A stretch of 64,000 nucleotides of DNA from the NCBI GenBank assembly GCA_014529385.2, contig CM043969.1, positions 18,774,446 through 18,838,445 on the forward strand, given 5' to 3'. The first letter of the stretch is position 1, and each line of letters begins with the position of its first letter. The notes beneath the pieces are model-generated. The model was not told the origin of the DNA. It did not search any database and worked only from the letters and a program-made list of their open reading frames with translations. The position numbers and the translations under genes were made by a program. Shown here piece by piece: positions 46,176-56,814 of this stretch. The stretch is from Adiantum capillus-veneris (Eukaryota; Streptophyta; Polypodiopsida; Polypodiales; Pteridaceae).

Positions 46176-47139
46176 AAGGGATTCACCATGGAAAACTTAC
46201 CGCACCACGTAAGTGCAGGGGAGTGGGGTTTTTCTACAAGTTACATAAGCATATAAGTTAGGGGCAGCCCCCCAATAATTTATCTCCCAAGCTTGAAAAC
46301 AAGGGAGGGGGGGTATCATATTTGGGGGGGGGGGGGAGTGAGGAGAGAGAAAAGGGAAAATGAGACGAAGTTTTTGTGTTTCAAAATCATGGCTTCCCAA
46401 AAGAGTATGCCCTCAAACTTGTGAGTCAATAGCTACAAAGATACATGCAAGAACTAACACTACTTTGTATCAATTGCTTGTTTTGTGATTATAGTTCATT
46501 TGTTGAGGGATGAAAGCTATAAAGAGTTTGCATAGATGCAAATTTAAATGGAGAACCTAACACAAGATTATAACCATGTTTTCTGAGTAATTTAGATGGG
46601 TCAGAATTGAACGAGTAGCCAAAATGCAAACTGATCGGGCACACAGTTTGAAAGTCAAACTAAGACACAATGAGTATACATCTGGTTATCAACAGAAGTG
46701 GTTCCTTAGTACATTGCCAGTCACTATAGTACACACTCTTTGACTAGTTTTACTCAATTAGATCATGTGGACCTAAATTTTATATGTAAGATAGGGGTAT
46801 GAAAGTTTTCTTTATGGATTGTTGTATAAGCATAGAAAGGGGGGTCATATTCCCTAATATGAGTCGTATATAGGGGTTTTATGAAAGTTGTCCACTCGCA
46901 GGTGGCGTCCCATTTTGTATATAGAGTGAATCCCCCGGGTGGTATTATGCTTTTCAAAGTTCCTTGTCTTGAAGATGACGGACTATCATATCTTCTGGCC
47001 CATGATTTCAACGTCAATTGTGTATAAAGACTGTTCTGTACTATGAATGGGAATTATACCACCTTTTCATTGACATAGTTTCTAGTGTCTTTTGTAATTT
47101 GAAAGGATTCTTTGGTGTATATGTTATATTGTTATTGGA

Positions 47140-47164
47140 ACACACACACACACACACACACACA
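47140..47164 (+). repeat. (AC)n microsatellite abutting the copia gag start codon
   Basis: About 12 AC units end directly at the ATG of gag (47165). Confidence 0.9.
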
Positions 47165-48330
47165 ATGGCCTCGAGTGATATCACCCTTCTTGGTGATGAG
47201 AGCAAGCTGAACACAAACAACTATGGCTCTTAGAAGTTCAAGATGCAACTCTCAATATCAAGAACATGTGAAAGATTTTAACGGGTGAAGAATCAAAAGA
47301 TATCAAATGAATGATTGGGATAGAAGTACTTCAAGATCAAGGCAACATCAACATCAACATTAAGGATACTTTGGTTGGATACATAAAGAGTGCTACATCA
47401 GCCACCAAAGAAGCTTGGAAAATCCTTGCAAGAAGATTTGAAGGTAAATGTATCATTAAAGTCATGCATTTGAAGGCAAAGTTGAATGAAGCTACTAAAA
47501 ACTCAAGTGAAAGTGTGCATGAGTAATTGCTTAAGCTTAAGAACATTCAAGATGAGCTTGTAGCCATTGGAGAAAAAGTCAAGGATGAGGATATCATTCA
47601 AGCTATCCTCAAAGGATTCAAGATGGAATACAAGCACTTTTGTCACTTCTCTTGTAGCAAGAAGGAAGATTCAAAGGTAGAGTCGGTGGGAGACATGGAA
47701 GAGGCATCCACCACAACAACAACTCAAGGTTTATGGATTCATCACACTCAACTCCGACACATCAAACAAATCAACACTTTGAGAGAAGAGGAGGCAACCA
47801 TCAAGGACCAAGATCGAGGAAGAGGCAATGGAAGAAGGACTAGTTATTGCTATAGTTGTGGACTACCCAGACATTGGCAAATGGATTGTAGGAGGAATCA
47901 AACCAGTTGGGAGACCATAAACAAAAAATGGACCGACCAACAATGAGGTATCTAGTTATGCATCTTCAAGTTTAGATCAACACAAGGAAGCTTTCTTGTC
48001 TACCTATATGACTCATCTCCAAGAAGAATTGGAAGATGAGAGTTGACTTGAGAGCATCCAACCACATGACTCACCATCATGATTGGTTCAAATCAATTCA
48101 ACCTTTTGAAGGAGAAGTTTTAGTCCTCTCATGGGTGATGATTCCCATCATGCCATTCAAGAAAAGAGCACTATCCAATGGAGATGTTAAGAGGTGAAGG
48201 GAATAACTTGTCCAATGTTCTTCTTGTTCCAAGTATAAACAAAAAATTGATTTCAGTAGGTCAAATTGTGGAGAAAGGTTATGAAGTGAAATTTGACAAG
48301 TGCACTCCTGTTTAGTCTTGCACTTGGGGG
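47165..48330 (+). pseudogene. Copia-type Gag and protease remnant
   Basis: Gag begins MASSDITLLGDESKLNTNNYG, the usual copia N-terminus. A TAG at 47231 stands where these proteins have Trp. After further breaks, 47311-47945 encodes the core (SATKEAWKILARRFEGK, ATKNSSESVHE stop LLKLKNIQDEL) and a zinc knuckle CYSCGLPRHWQMDC (CX2CX4HX4C). From 47946, shifted frames recall a copia protease and the following segment (SNHMTHHHDWF-like near 48060, NVLLVPSINKK-like near 48220). The remnant then runs out near 48330, before integrase. Confidence 0.78.
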
Positions 48331-48618
48331 GAGGGAGTTGAAGAATCAATATCACATTCATACTTTGGATAGGTTACATATACCTCATATTATAATTTAG
48401 AATCAACGTTGTAAGTCAAAATTGCATTAGTTGATCACCGTGAGTCAATCATTCATGCCATGAGTGGTGGGAGGAAAATCACTTTTCCCATGATTTAAGG
48501 CAAGAAAACTAGAGCTCATCCACCTTACTAGGTAGTCTTGCATAGGCGATTTATCTCAATCTAGGATAAATTTGGAGGAGCTTCCAGAAGCAAAGTTGTA
48601 ACTCATAACATCATCTAC
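48331..48618. other. Junction region between the protease remnant and the 3' LTR
   Basis: About 290 bp without coding signal; the missing integrase and reverse transcriptase would have lain here. A purine-rich GGATAAATTTGGAGGAG at 48563-48579 may be part of the polypurine tract. Confidence 0.45.
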
Positions 48619-49374
48619 TAGCATAACAAATATCATGGGTAGATGATATAAGATCCTCACATTATGCTCTCTACAAATAGGCCCTGGAGTAATATTTTTT
48701 TGCATTGGCACCTGCTAGCTACCTACATATGGAGCTCTATATAAAGAGCTATGTACTACCTGCTCATGAGTAAGAGAAAGAGGATAATCAAAGAGGTCTA
48801 AGAGCTACATTAGAGTATTTTTTCATTGATTGGGGATTGAGTAGACTCTCCCATTGATTAGTGTATCCCAAAACAACCTCCTACACCATGTAATTGCACC
48901 AATAGTAATAAAATTGACAGTTTCTTATCAAATTAGCTTGTGTACTCGGGGGGTCCACCTCTATGTATGTAAGTATACCATCACAGTTCAATAGGAGGGG
49001 TTTTTTTAATCAAAATTTTGGGTAAATTTATATAAATATATTTAAATAAGGGGTTTTTTTATTGCACTTTGAAAAAAAACCCATAAGTTCATAAAGAAAG
49101 ACAGGTTGTATTCACAGATAAGGGGTTTTTTAAATACCCTTTGAGTGCACGTTGTATGGATGGTTTACATGTAGTGAACCCCCCGAGCTTGTGTACTTAT
49201 TCTAGTGATTAGTATGTGTGATTATATCATTCAATTACTTCATTTGTGAACCCAATTACTCTCATTTTGAATGCAATTAGCACAACTAGTATAAGTACTA
49301 GCTCATAGTACTTACACAATGTTAGAATGTAGCTTGAGAGGTGCATCTATGATCTTGTGTCCGACATTTTTAAC
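48619..49374 (+). repeat. 3' LTR of the deleted copia element (with MITE)
   Basis: Shares blocks with 44745-45745 and ends TTTTTAACA. A 239-bp MITE with target duplication occupies 48947-49185. Confidence 0.75.
48947..49185. mobile_element. MITE with 12-bp terminal inverted repeats (copy 1)
   Basis: The ends read CGGGGGGTCCAC and GTGAACCCCCCG, an inverted pair with one mismatch. AGCTTGTGTACT is duplicated on both sides (48935-48946, 49186-49197), and the other LTR shows the empty site with a single copy. Allowing for base ambiguity the target duplication is 10-12 bp, closest to Mutator-like elements. No coding frame; oligo-T/AT rich. A diverged copy lies at 61805-62047 in the other orientation. 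Confidence 0.85.
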
Positions 49375-49429
49375 AGTACAAACCATATCTTATCCTAAAT
49401 ATCCACAACAAGGCACAATGGGATAACAT

Positions 49430-50215
49430 TAAATTTGATTGTCCATGGTGGTCTCTGCCTTATACATTCCTTCTCTTGTCCCCTGTGACTATCGGAAGAA
49501 AGATTACAAACTATATAAAAAAGGCTTCTGCACCTGGCCGGACTTATGGGATAAGGACAAAGGCAGGTTCTAGACTGTTAAGGAGCGTCATCCTTATTTG
49601 GCATCTCAATTAATGAACCTTCCTTTTTGAGGGAACGCTCCTCGCAATTCCCAAAAGGTCATAGCTAGAATAAGGATGTGGATGCCTTCAAGTGACGGAA
49701 GCTAGAATGGCTAGGCTGCCACCCTCTCCATAAAGTCACTCGCCTCCATGAACCTACCTTCGTCACCTTTCCACAACAAACTCAACAAACCGTGGGCCTT
49801 TCATAAAGATGCTCGCCAATGGAACTGGATTTTCTTCCAACTTTGTGTTAATCTCCTCACTCCAAAAAAATCAGCACTGCTATGGCTAATACTTCATAAA
49901 ATTGTGTGAACCTGTGTGCAGGCTCATAAATGTAGAGTGGGTAGCAGATTCGTCTCATGTGCAGATTGGAGCTAGAGGATATCTTCCATGTGTTCATTAA
50001 CTACAGAGGACAAAAAGAGTTTTTTTATTCTAATTCAATTTTGTAGCCTTAAATGCTCTAACTTGTCCTGGCAACATATTTTACTAGGGCTTTTCCATTG
50101 TTATTTGGAATGACATTCGAGCAGAATATCTTGGCATATTTGGATTAAAAGATGCAATTAATTGTTTTCCCGCTCATAGACAATTGGCAATGATTGGACT
50201 TATTTCGTAGGTATG
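49430..50215 (+). pseudogene. LINE ORF2 C-terminal fragment (zf-RVT region)
   Basis: Decayed 3' end of a LINE on the + strand: TIGRKITNYIKKA (about 49490), KSALLWLILHKIV (about 49870), ELEDIFHVF in another frame (about 49972), WHIWIKRCN (about 50130) and TIGNDW-like (about 50180). The last motifs match the order and spacing of LEDCFHLWF and WHIWLKRN in the LINE at 34-39.8 kb. Several frame changes. Confidence 0.65.
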
Positions 50216-50773
50216 TGAAGCAAAAAGCCGTCTATATTGCTAAACCCTCTTGCGCTTGCGCCACCTTGAACGATATGTAGCAACAAAAGAAAAAAATGCG
50301 AGGGAACTCTAGATGAGCTTTTCTCAAGCCAATCTAGGGAAGGGAAGGAGAATTGGCTGATTCTGCAAAGGCTCTTTTGATCGAGATAGATATCATTCAA
50401 AAACACCTCACCAAAGTTTCTCCTATGTATGCTCGCCTGTTTGAAAATGTAACACCGACCCGTAAATGTATCTGTCAAACATGTTTCTTGATCCCATATG
50501 TAACCCCTTTTTACCAAGCTCCGTCTCACAAAAACTGTAACTTTTACTCCTTTTTCTAACATAACTCTCGAAAAAAAAATCCTACTCTCTTTCTTTTACT
50601 TTAAATTAAAAAAAAACAGTTTTTAGTTGTGCCAAAAAAAAGGCAGTCCCGATTGACCGAAAAATGATGTTGCGTCGGCAATACTATCTCGTTGCGCTAG
50701 CGCGCTCCTATGCAAGAGCGGCCCCCGCAGACACGCTCTCGCGTGCGTTGCTTCCTGCAGTTTGAAGGGCCAA
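50216..50773. other. Upstream region of the TLDc gene
   Basis: No gene. Contains A/T homopolymers (50570-50640), then a GC-richer stretch with alternating purine-pyrimidine CGCG motifs (50660-50760) close to the promoter. Confidence 0.5.
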
Positions 50774-50799
50774 AACACACACACACACACACACACACA
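50774..50799 (+). repeat. (AC)n microsatellite next to TATA box
   Basis: About 13 AC units ending 5 bp before the TATA box of the TLDc gene. Confidence 0.95.
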
Positions 50800-50804
50800 G
50801 TCTC

Positions 50805-50810
50805 TATAAA
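50805..50810 (+). promoter_or_regulatory. TATA box of the TLDc gene
   Basis: TATAAA, giving a transcription start expected near 50835. Followed by a pyrimidine-rich leader and a 5'-UTR exon ending at 50975. Confidence 0.6.
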
Positions 50811-50918
50811 GGGAGTCTTTGTTTCTTCTTCCCCACCCAGTTTTCTTCGGGTCAATCGCTATCCCACTAGCAGGGTGGGGGTGAGCCTTCCTTCGGAAGC
50901 TCAGACAAGATCGTGTTG

Positions 50919-50933
50919 ATGGGCATGCTATGA
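50919..50933 (+). promoter_or_regulatory. Upstream ORF in the TLDc 5' UTR
   Basis: ATG GGC ATG CTA TGA, a four-codon uORF in the inferred first 5'-UTR exon. Short uORFs of this kind often lower translation of the main frame; here that is inference. Confidence 0.5.
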
Positions 50934-50975
50934 GAGCACGCAGCAGAGCAGCTTAGCTGAAGACACGCCACTGAG

Positions 50976-51043
50976 GTAACTATCTCTATCTGCCTGCATT
51001 TGCTAGGTCCATGAAGGCCTGCGCGTGCACGTGTGTGTGTGTA

Positions 51044-51135
<92 letters not shown>

Positions 51136-51175
51136 GAAGCTGTGTGATACATGCTGCGAATTTCTTTGCATTCAG
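50976..51175 (+). other. 5'-UTR intron of the TLDc gene
   Basis: Donor CTGAG/GTAACT at 50976 and acceptor TTTGCATTCAG ending at 51175. The intron holds a compound (GT)n(GA)n microsatellite (51031-51132). The start-stop codon pair ATG TGA (51176-51181) forms the first bases of the next exon. Confidence 0.6.
51031..51132 (+). repeat. (GT)n(GA)n compound microsatellite
   Basis: GT run (51031-51059) joined to GA (to 51132), inside the 5'-UTR intron. Confidence 0.97.
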
Positions 51176-51184
51176 ATGTGAAGC

Positions 51185-53902
51185 ATGGAGAGGAGGGCAA
51201 CCAAGCCGAGCCCTCCAAAGCGAAGTCCAGAGAAGGCGAAGGGTACATCCGAGGGCTTTCAAAGGACATTTCATGGGTTTTCTTTCAGAGCTCTTATACG
51301 ATCATTCTTTGCATGCTCCGGATCTGGTGTAGAATGTGGTGATGATCCAGCTATATATCAGGACCATATTGCTGTAAAAAAGCCAGTAGTTTCTCCAACC
51401 AGGCCATTAGATTCATCTGAACAAAGACACAGGAGACATTCTTCTTCTCCCAAGACTACTCCTCATGTGCAGCAAGAAAGCTTGATAGCACTAATTTGCA
51501 CTGACTTGAAACAATTGGAGGCAGAAAATGTTTGCAAGGACCCGACACATAATTATGCTTCACCCGATTCTGCAAAAAAGAATTCAGATAGTCCGTCTCT
51601 TTCTAACATTTCAGAACCATCTACCATCTTGTCTGAGAGTCTGCGAAGCTCACTGTGTACGCATCTCCCAACACTTGTTCGAGGGCGTGAGTGGGTGCTT
51701 TTGTATAGGTATCTCTATCTCAAGTTTCATGTTCAGCTAGTACTGATTCTTTGTATTGTTTTTTTTAAGAATTAATTTGTTGGTGACCAGTACTTGGAAG
51801 CATGGCATTTCTCTTCGTACTCTTTGTCGCCGTAGCACTCATATTTCTGCGCCTTACTTGTTGGTGAGTATGCATACACACTTTTTTGGTAATGCGTTAC
51901 TGGTTTTACTTAAACTAATTAAGCTTTGAAGAAGACTTGCTAGGAGCCATTCACAGAAATTGCAGCAGGTTAGAGTACTTTATTTTGAGCATTACAGATG
52001 CTCATTGGATTGTAAAAAATGTAGAGAGTGATGATTTTGAAAAATAATTTGTATTTGTATGTAAGGTCGAGACTTGAACATTTGGATCTAGAATTTTGGC
52101 TCATGAATGGAGAAATGATCTTGAGTATAGAAAGATTTGGCGAGGCTAACGACTGGTGAGGTGTCACAGGACCATGAATAATTTGACCATGTCATTTTTT
52201 TTGGCCTACATAATGCCTTAGCAAAGCATGGAACTCTTGGGAGCAATTGTGGACTGTTAGAAAAAGCTTGTCGATTTGGGTCACATAGCAAGCTAATGAT
52301 GGCAAACCTTTTTCTTCTGAGAGGGACATTAACTAAGCATCGTTTTATGTCCATGTAGGCCACTATAAGAGATAGTTGATGTTTGTTTTCTATTTCTATT
52401 AAGAGGCACATTGAGTGGTGGGTGGCACACGCTCTTTCTCATCCTTTTATGTAGACCATTGTTATTTTCCACCTTCTTGCTTCGAGCTTTATATGCGAAA
52501 AGGCAACTGCGTGACAAATCTTGCAGTTTGAATTTAGCATAACCTCAACCGGGGCCATGATTGCACTTAGCCAGCATCTATCAAGTAGAACTGACCATGG
52601 CATCTAAGTAATATGGAAAGTATGCCTAGAATCAAGAAAATTAAGTGGCACCATAGCGCCACTCTTGCAATTGCATGCCCAAGCTAGTGTCTTGTCTGCA
52701 ATCTTGAATCCATAGTCATGGTCTCTATTCCTGAAGTAAGTGATCCATTTACCTTCCACTGGTCGACCTTTAACATGCTTCACTATGGTCTATTCCAACG
52801 TTTTTTCCATACGTTTGCATATGGCAAATACATACAGGTATGGAAGTATGTTTCAACCCTTGAACTTGAAACATACTTGACCCTAATTTTTCTTGACGAA
52901 AATATGGTTATGGATGAATGCTGAGTAGTCATTTGTCGTGTTTTCCAACTTTGGCATTTACTTTTTTCAGGCGGTTGAGGACGGCAAAAGTGTTGTTTTT
53001 GGTGGCTTGTTAACGGGCCCCTTAAACCCTACAGCAAAGCCCAAGTTTCAGGTTTTTTTTTTTCTTTGCAACCACCCTTTTTTAAGAGCCCGCAAGGATG
53101 AGGGCTAGTTGCTTATGGAAGCATTGTTTTTGTTGGGCAGGGAACACATGACTCGTTTGTGTTTACAACTGCGTCTGCTGATTTTGGGGTTTTCCGCACA
53201 ACAGGTTTGACAAAACCTGGTGCTATGACCATTTTTCAAACTCCCATTGCATGCATTGTAATCACAGCTAGTGCACTTTCTTGCCGTTTCTTCCAATCCA
53301 ATAAACGTGCTCTCTCCTTTCTCCTCTTCTGTTTCCCTTGCTCCTATAGCTAATCGAAACTCCAAATTTTTGCGTGTCTGTTTCCATTTCCTATTCTATT
53401 TTCGTTCCTTTTCCCTGCTTTCCATAACTATGAACAGATTGTCCTCTTTTCTCTCTTCATATTTCTGTCTCTCCCAGGCGCCAATCGGTATTATCAGCTT
53501 TGTACAAATGATATGCTGGGACTTGGAGGTGGAGGCACCTTTGCATTGCGGCTAGATGGAGAGCTGTAAGTACTCCTTATTTTTGTGAGTTTTTCCCCTA
53601 AACTTTCCTGGAGAGAAGTGTGATTGCCTCCTATGATTGTTGACTTTGTATAGTATGCATGGCTCAAGTGGGCTTAGTGAGACTTTTGGAAATCGTTGTT
53701 TGTCCCACTCGCAAGAATTCAATATCAGACATGTGGAGGTACTTAAATCTTGTTGCGACAGAACGTCTGCTGTTGTTCTCGGCTGCTTACTTGTATTTTC
53801 TTTAATTGTTAGCTATGGGGCTTTGCACATACATCAAAGTATGTACCTGAGAAGGCTCTTTATCGTCCACGAGGGGATCCGCCTGGAATCTGCAGGTATT
53901 AA
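51185..53902 (+). CDS. TLDc-domain protein, seven coding exons, 334 aa
   Basis: Exons: 51185-51708, 51791-51863, 52971-53051, 53141-53204, 53478-53565, 53654-53738, 53813-53902. All introns are GT-AG and phases agree, giving 335 codons with the stop. The start is preceded by an in-frame TGA at 51179. Residues 1-155 are basic then serine-rich and probably disordered. The TLDc domain fills about residues 158-334: LVRGREWVLLYSTWKHGISLRTL, VFGGLLTGPL, DSFVFTTASADFGVFRTTG, GGGGTFALRLD, GSSGLSETFGN and ELWGF near the C-terminus. TLDc proteins are linked to oxidative-stress protection and V-ATPase regulation in other eukaryotes; the plant role is poorly known. Intron 2 (1107 bp) contains a dispersed repeat. 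It is the only intact host gene here. The domain call is firm, the exon ends nearly so. Confidence 0.88.
52150..52520 (-). repeat. Dispersed repeat copy 2, inside intron 2 of the TLDc gene
   Basis: Reverse-complement homolog of 27330-27612 with roughly 70-75% identity by eye over the shared part. It lies antisense within the intron. Confidence 0.65.
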
Positions 53903-56025
53903 TAGATCGATCCGGTACTAAAGCGGCCGATCGCTACTTCACATTTTCTTGGTCATTGAACCTATGCTCGTCAAGCTCACTGGTGTTTCTCAGAAGTAGT
54001 AAGGTTTTCCCCTCTTCAAGCTAGTAGAACTGGACCAGGCTCCAGCGAAGTCCGTTTTGATTGAAATGCTGTTTTAACGAAGTATTCCGCCAACCATCAC
54101 ATACTCATTTTGTGCACAACCAAGACGAACATTGACCTATCACTCTTCCAATTGGGATATGTCTTGACAATACCATTGGCTCGGTTAGTGTGCGTGTATA
54201 GTCCTCTAATAAGTTCCATGTCCTTCCAATAGTGGGAGATGCAGAGAAGCCTTCAGAAAAATGACTTACATGTCTTGCAATAGTGGGAGATACAGTGAAG
54301 CCTTCAAAAAAAGACTTATCTCATGCTTCCTGAAACGGCTCAAGGACAGACCTTGTACATACACTGTTTTTGCTCTGCACATACTGCCTATGCAGTTGAT
54401 TTCAGTGCTTTGTGAGAAGAAGCCTTCTTTGGGTTCAAAATGTGACAGCATATATAGAGATGTACATTGATACTCAGCTGCTGCTAACCAAGAATTGCTT
54501 GCTAGAAGGATTCATCGCTTTTGTATCAAAATGCAAATGCATACATACAAGCTTCAAATTGTAATGATGTGTCTTGTTCTACACAGTTGTATACTTGGTC
54601 CAGTCCAAAAATGCAAGATTTGTACTCATGTATGCACAGAAATAAAAACTTTGTACTCATGTATACACAGAAATAATCTTGATTTGACGCATCGAGGCAT
54701 TTATTCATTTGTAATTTTTGTATCATTCAGTCTAAAGGTCAATCTCATATGTTGATGCTTCAAGCTGAAGCAATCAATTGGCTAATAAAATTCCTTCAGC
54801 AGGCTCATTCATCAGTATATTTGAGTTATTGTGGAAAATGATATTTAAATTTCTATCACCTTCACTAACATATGTTAAAATTAAGGCAGTACCGACATGT
54901 TTTACCATCAATGAAGAAGTCGAAAGATGAGACCAAAGAACTCTGTATTCTATAATCACAAAGAGGAGGGGACTACATCTGTACATTTAACTGATTTCTT
55001 TTTTTCTCACATTGTGTTGGTAATTGACAATTTGTTTCAATCTTGTTCTCTCTTGCTCAAAATTTATCCAAAGAGATGTATGTGATCAATTTGCATATTT
55101 TTAGCCATAAAGAGGCCTAGACGTAAATCATGGACATCCGTAATTTTTGCAGTGCTATGAAATTTGACAAGGAAGAGAGTGGAAACTTTGGTTAGCTATT
55201 CTACATAGCTCTAGAGATCTCAAAAAATGTCCTTTTTGCAACGAGTTATTTGCCTTAAAAACAAGCCCCCATATGCAAACCTCAAGCTCCTTTACTTGAT
55301 TAGCCACCACGTAAAGAGAGAAAGTCTCGAACATATGTGCCCTCCGATCTTCCTCTTTCCTTGTTTATCTCTAGTCTTGTACCATGAGAGGACCCTCGAG
55401 TGTGTTTTTTTTTCAAGGAAAAAAAATATTTCACTTCTTTGTCAAACTTAATGGAGATTTGTTATATTTGTCATGTCTTATGATATTAAGACTAAGGAAG
55501 AATAATATATCTACTTTGCAATTCCCTTTCTAGGGTCTGTAAATAATGCATTAAGTGGAGGTGGACATAAATAGCAAGTTGAAAGTTGTAATTTACACGT
55601 ACATTCTTCTTATAATGAAATAATTTACATAAGGGGATTGTGTACCATTGTATATCCTAAGATTATATAGGTATAAAGTTTTACTTTTGGAGCAATTAAA
55701 AAATTAGCTTTTAATGATATAAAACTCCACCGATAAGGATAGGTATAATAAAATAATCTACCTAAGGGTACTGAAATACAGTTTATATCCTAAGGTTATA
55801 TAGGAATAAAGCCTTACTTTTGGAGCAAAGAAAAATTACCTTCTAATAAAATTACCTTCTAATAAATTAAAATCAACCGATAAAATAAGGTAAGGTATGA
55901 TAATTTTGTGCACAAGTAACCCACTAATAACAAAGGAGTGCACTAGTTGGCACTATGTATGTTATTTTGAAGCCATTATTTTGAAACTTTTAAGAGTAGA
56001 CTCTAGAGCCATTGGGCCAGTGTAA

Positions 56026-56029
<4 letters not shown>
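53903..56029. other. TLDc 3' flank and non-coding interval with local duplications
   Basis: Holds the gene's 3' UTR (end not located) and no second gene. Three tandem duplications are seen. CAATAGTGGGAGAT-CAG-GAAGCCTTCA-AAAA occurs twice at 54228-54318 (period about 52 bp). TTTGTACTCATGTAT-CACAGAAATAA occurs twice at 54618-54675. A 140-bp AT-rich unit (TATATCCTAAG-TTATATAGG-ATAAAG and CTTTTGGAGCAA blocks) occurs twice at 55610-55895. Confidence 0.6.

Positions 56030-56064
<35 letters not shown>
56030..56064 (+). repeat. (AC)n microsatellite
   Basis: About 17 AC units. Confidence 0.95.
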
Positions 56065-56066
<2 letters not shown>

Positions 56067-56225
56067 ATCAAAAAAAAATTAAAAATATTTCAAAACCTCT
56101 AAAATACAAAAGTGAAGGATGACGGTGTAGAAAATGAAAACTCTAGTCATGGTAGGGGGAAGTTAAAGAACTTTGTACTTGCTACGTAAATGTAAAATCT
56201 TCCCTCAACCCTCTTGTCTTCCTAC

Positions 56226-56452
56226 TGTTACCATATACATGTGGTAGTGATGTGTGTGAACACACTAGGACCGCCGGGGCATTTTTTCCCTCTTTAGGAG
56301 GTTTTTCCCCCCGTGCATTGTATATACGCCCATCACTCTAGGGCTATCTATCTTTCCATTGCACACTAAGTAACATACTCTCTATTGTGTGCCTTGAGCT
56401 TCCTTCGTCTTCTCCAAGCTGTGTGTGTTTCTCTGCAACCCTAATTCCAACA
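56226..56452 (+). repeat. 5' LTR of the young copia element
   Basis: 227 bp, TGTTACCA...TTCCAACA. TATATAC near 56320 is a possible TATA box. Confidence 0.95.
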
Positions 56453-56454
56453 AT

Positions 56455-56466
56455 TGGTATCAGAGC
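56455..56466 (+). promoter_or_regulatory. Primer-binding site of the young copia element
   Basis: TGGTATCAGAGC, exact match to the initiator Met tRNA type site, two bases after the LTR. Confidence 0.95.
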
Positions 56467-56814
56467 AGGTCACGTCCTCCCGGGCTTAGTCGCCAGCTGC
56501 TCCAGCACACGCCTGCTCACTTTCTCCGATTTCAGTGAGCTTTGGCAAGCGTTCGCAGGTCGACAAATATTTTGGGAAAGCTCAAAGAGCTTGGTCTGCT
56601 CAGAATTTTGATTTGGGCTCATTTCGGCCTCCGTTTCCACTACGGGCAGTACTGCACAGGTTATTTCGTCATTTTGTGCAGATTTTCTATCAGTGCCGTT
56701 TTCTGCATAACAGGTGCCTTATAGTCTTCTACGGTTTGTGCTATATAGCACAAGTTGTTCCCGCTCCATTTCTCCTATTTTCGGGCAGTTTTCACATCAG
56801 GTGCAGCATTTACC

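Larger units (their letters stand above)
44745..49374 (+). mobile_element. Internally deleted copia-type LTR element
   Basis: LTR-like direct repeats at 44745-45745 and 48619-49374 flank a Met-type primer-binding site (45746), a copia-type gag (47165-47945) and a degraded protease/integrase-linker piece (to about 48330). Integrase, reverse transcriptase and RNase H are missing, so the pol portion was deleted. The right borders (TTTCAACA / TTTTAACA) are clear; the left borders are approximate (first shared bases TAGCATA). Each LTR carries a different insertion, and without these the LTRs are about 540 and 505 bp. Confidence 0.78.

Noticed and set aside
44745-49374. The deleted copia remnant as a host zinc-knuckle gene
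   Set aside because: Primer-binding site, flanking direct repeats and copia-type Gag order identify a retrotransposon.
50200-50562. 120-codon frame on the - strand upstream of the TLDc gene
   Set aside because: Overlaps the LINE tail and the gene's upstream region on the opposite strand; no recognisable domain.
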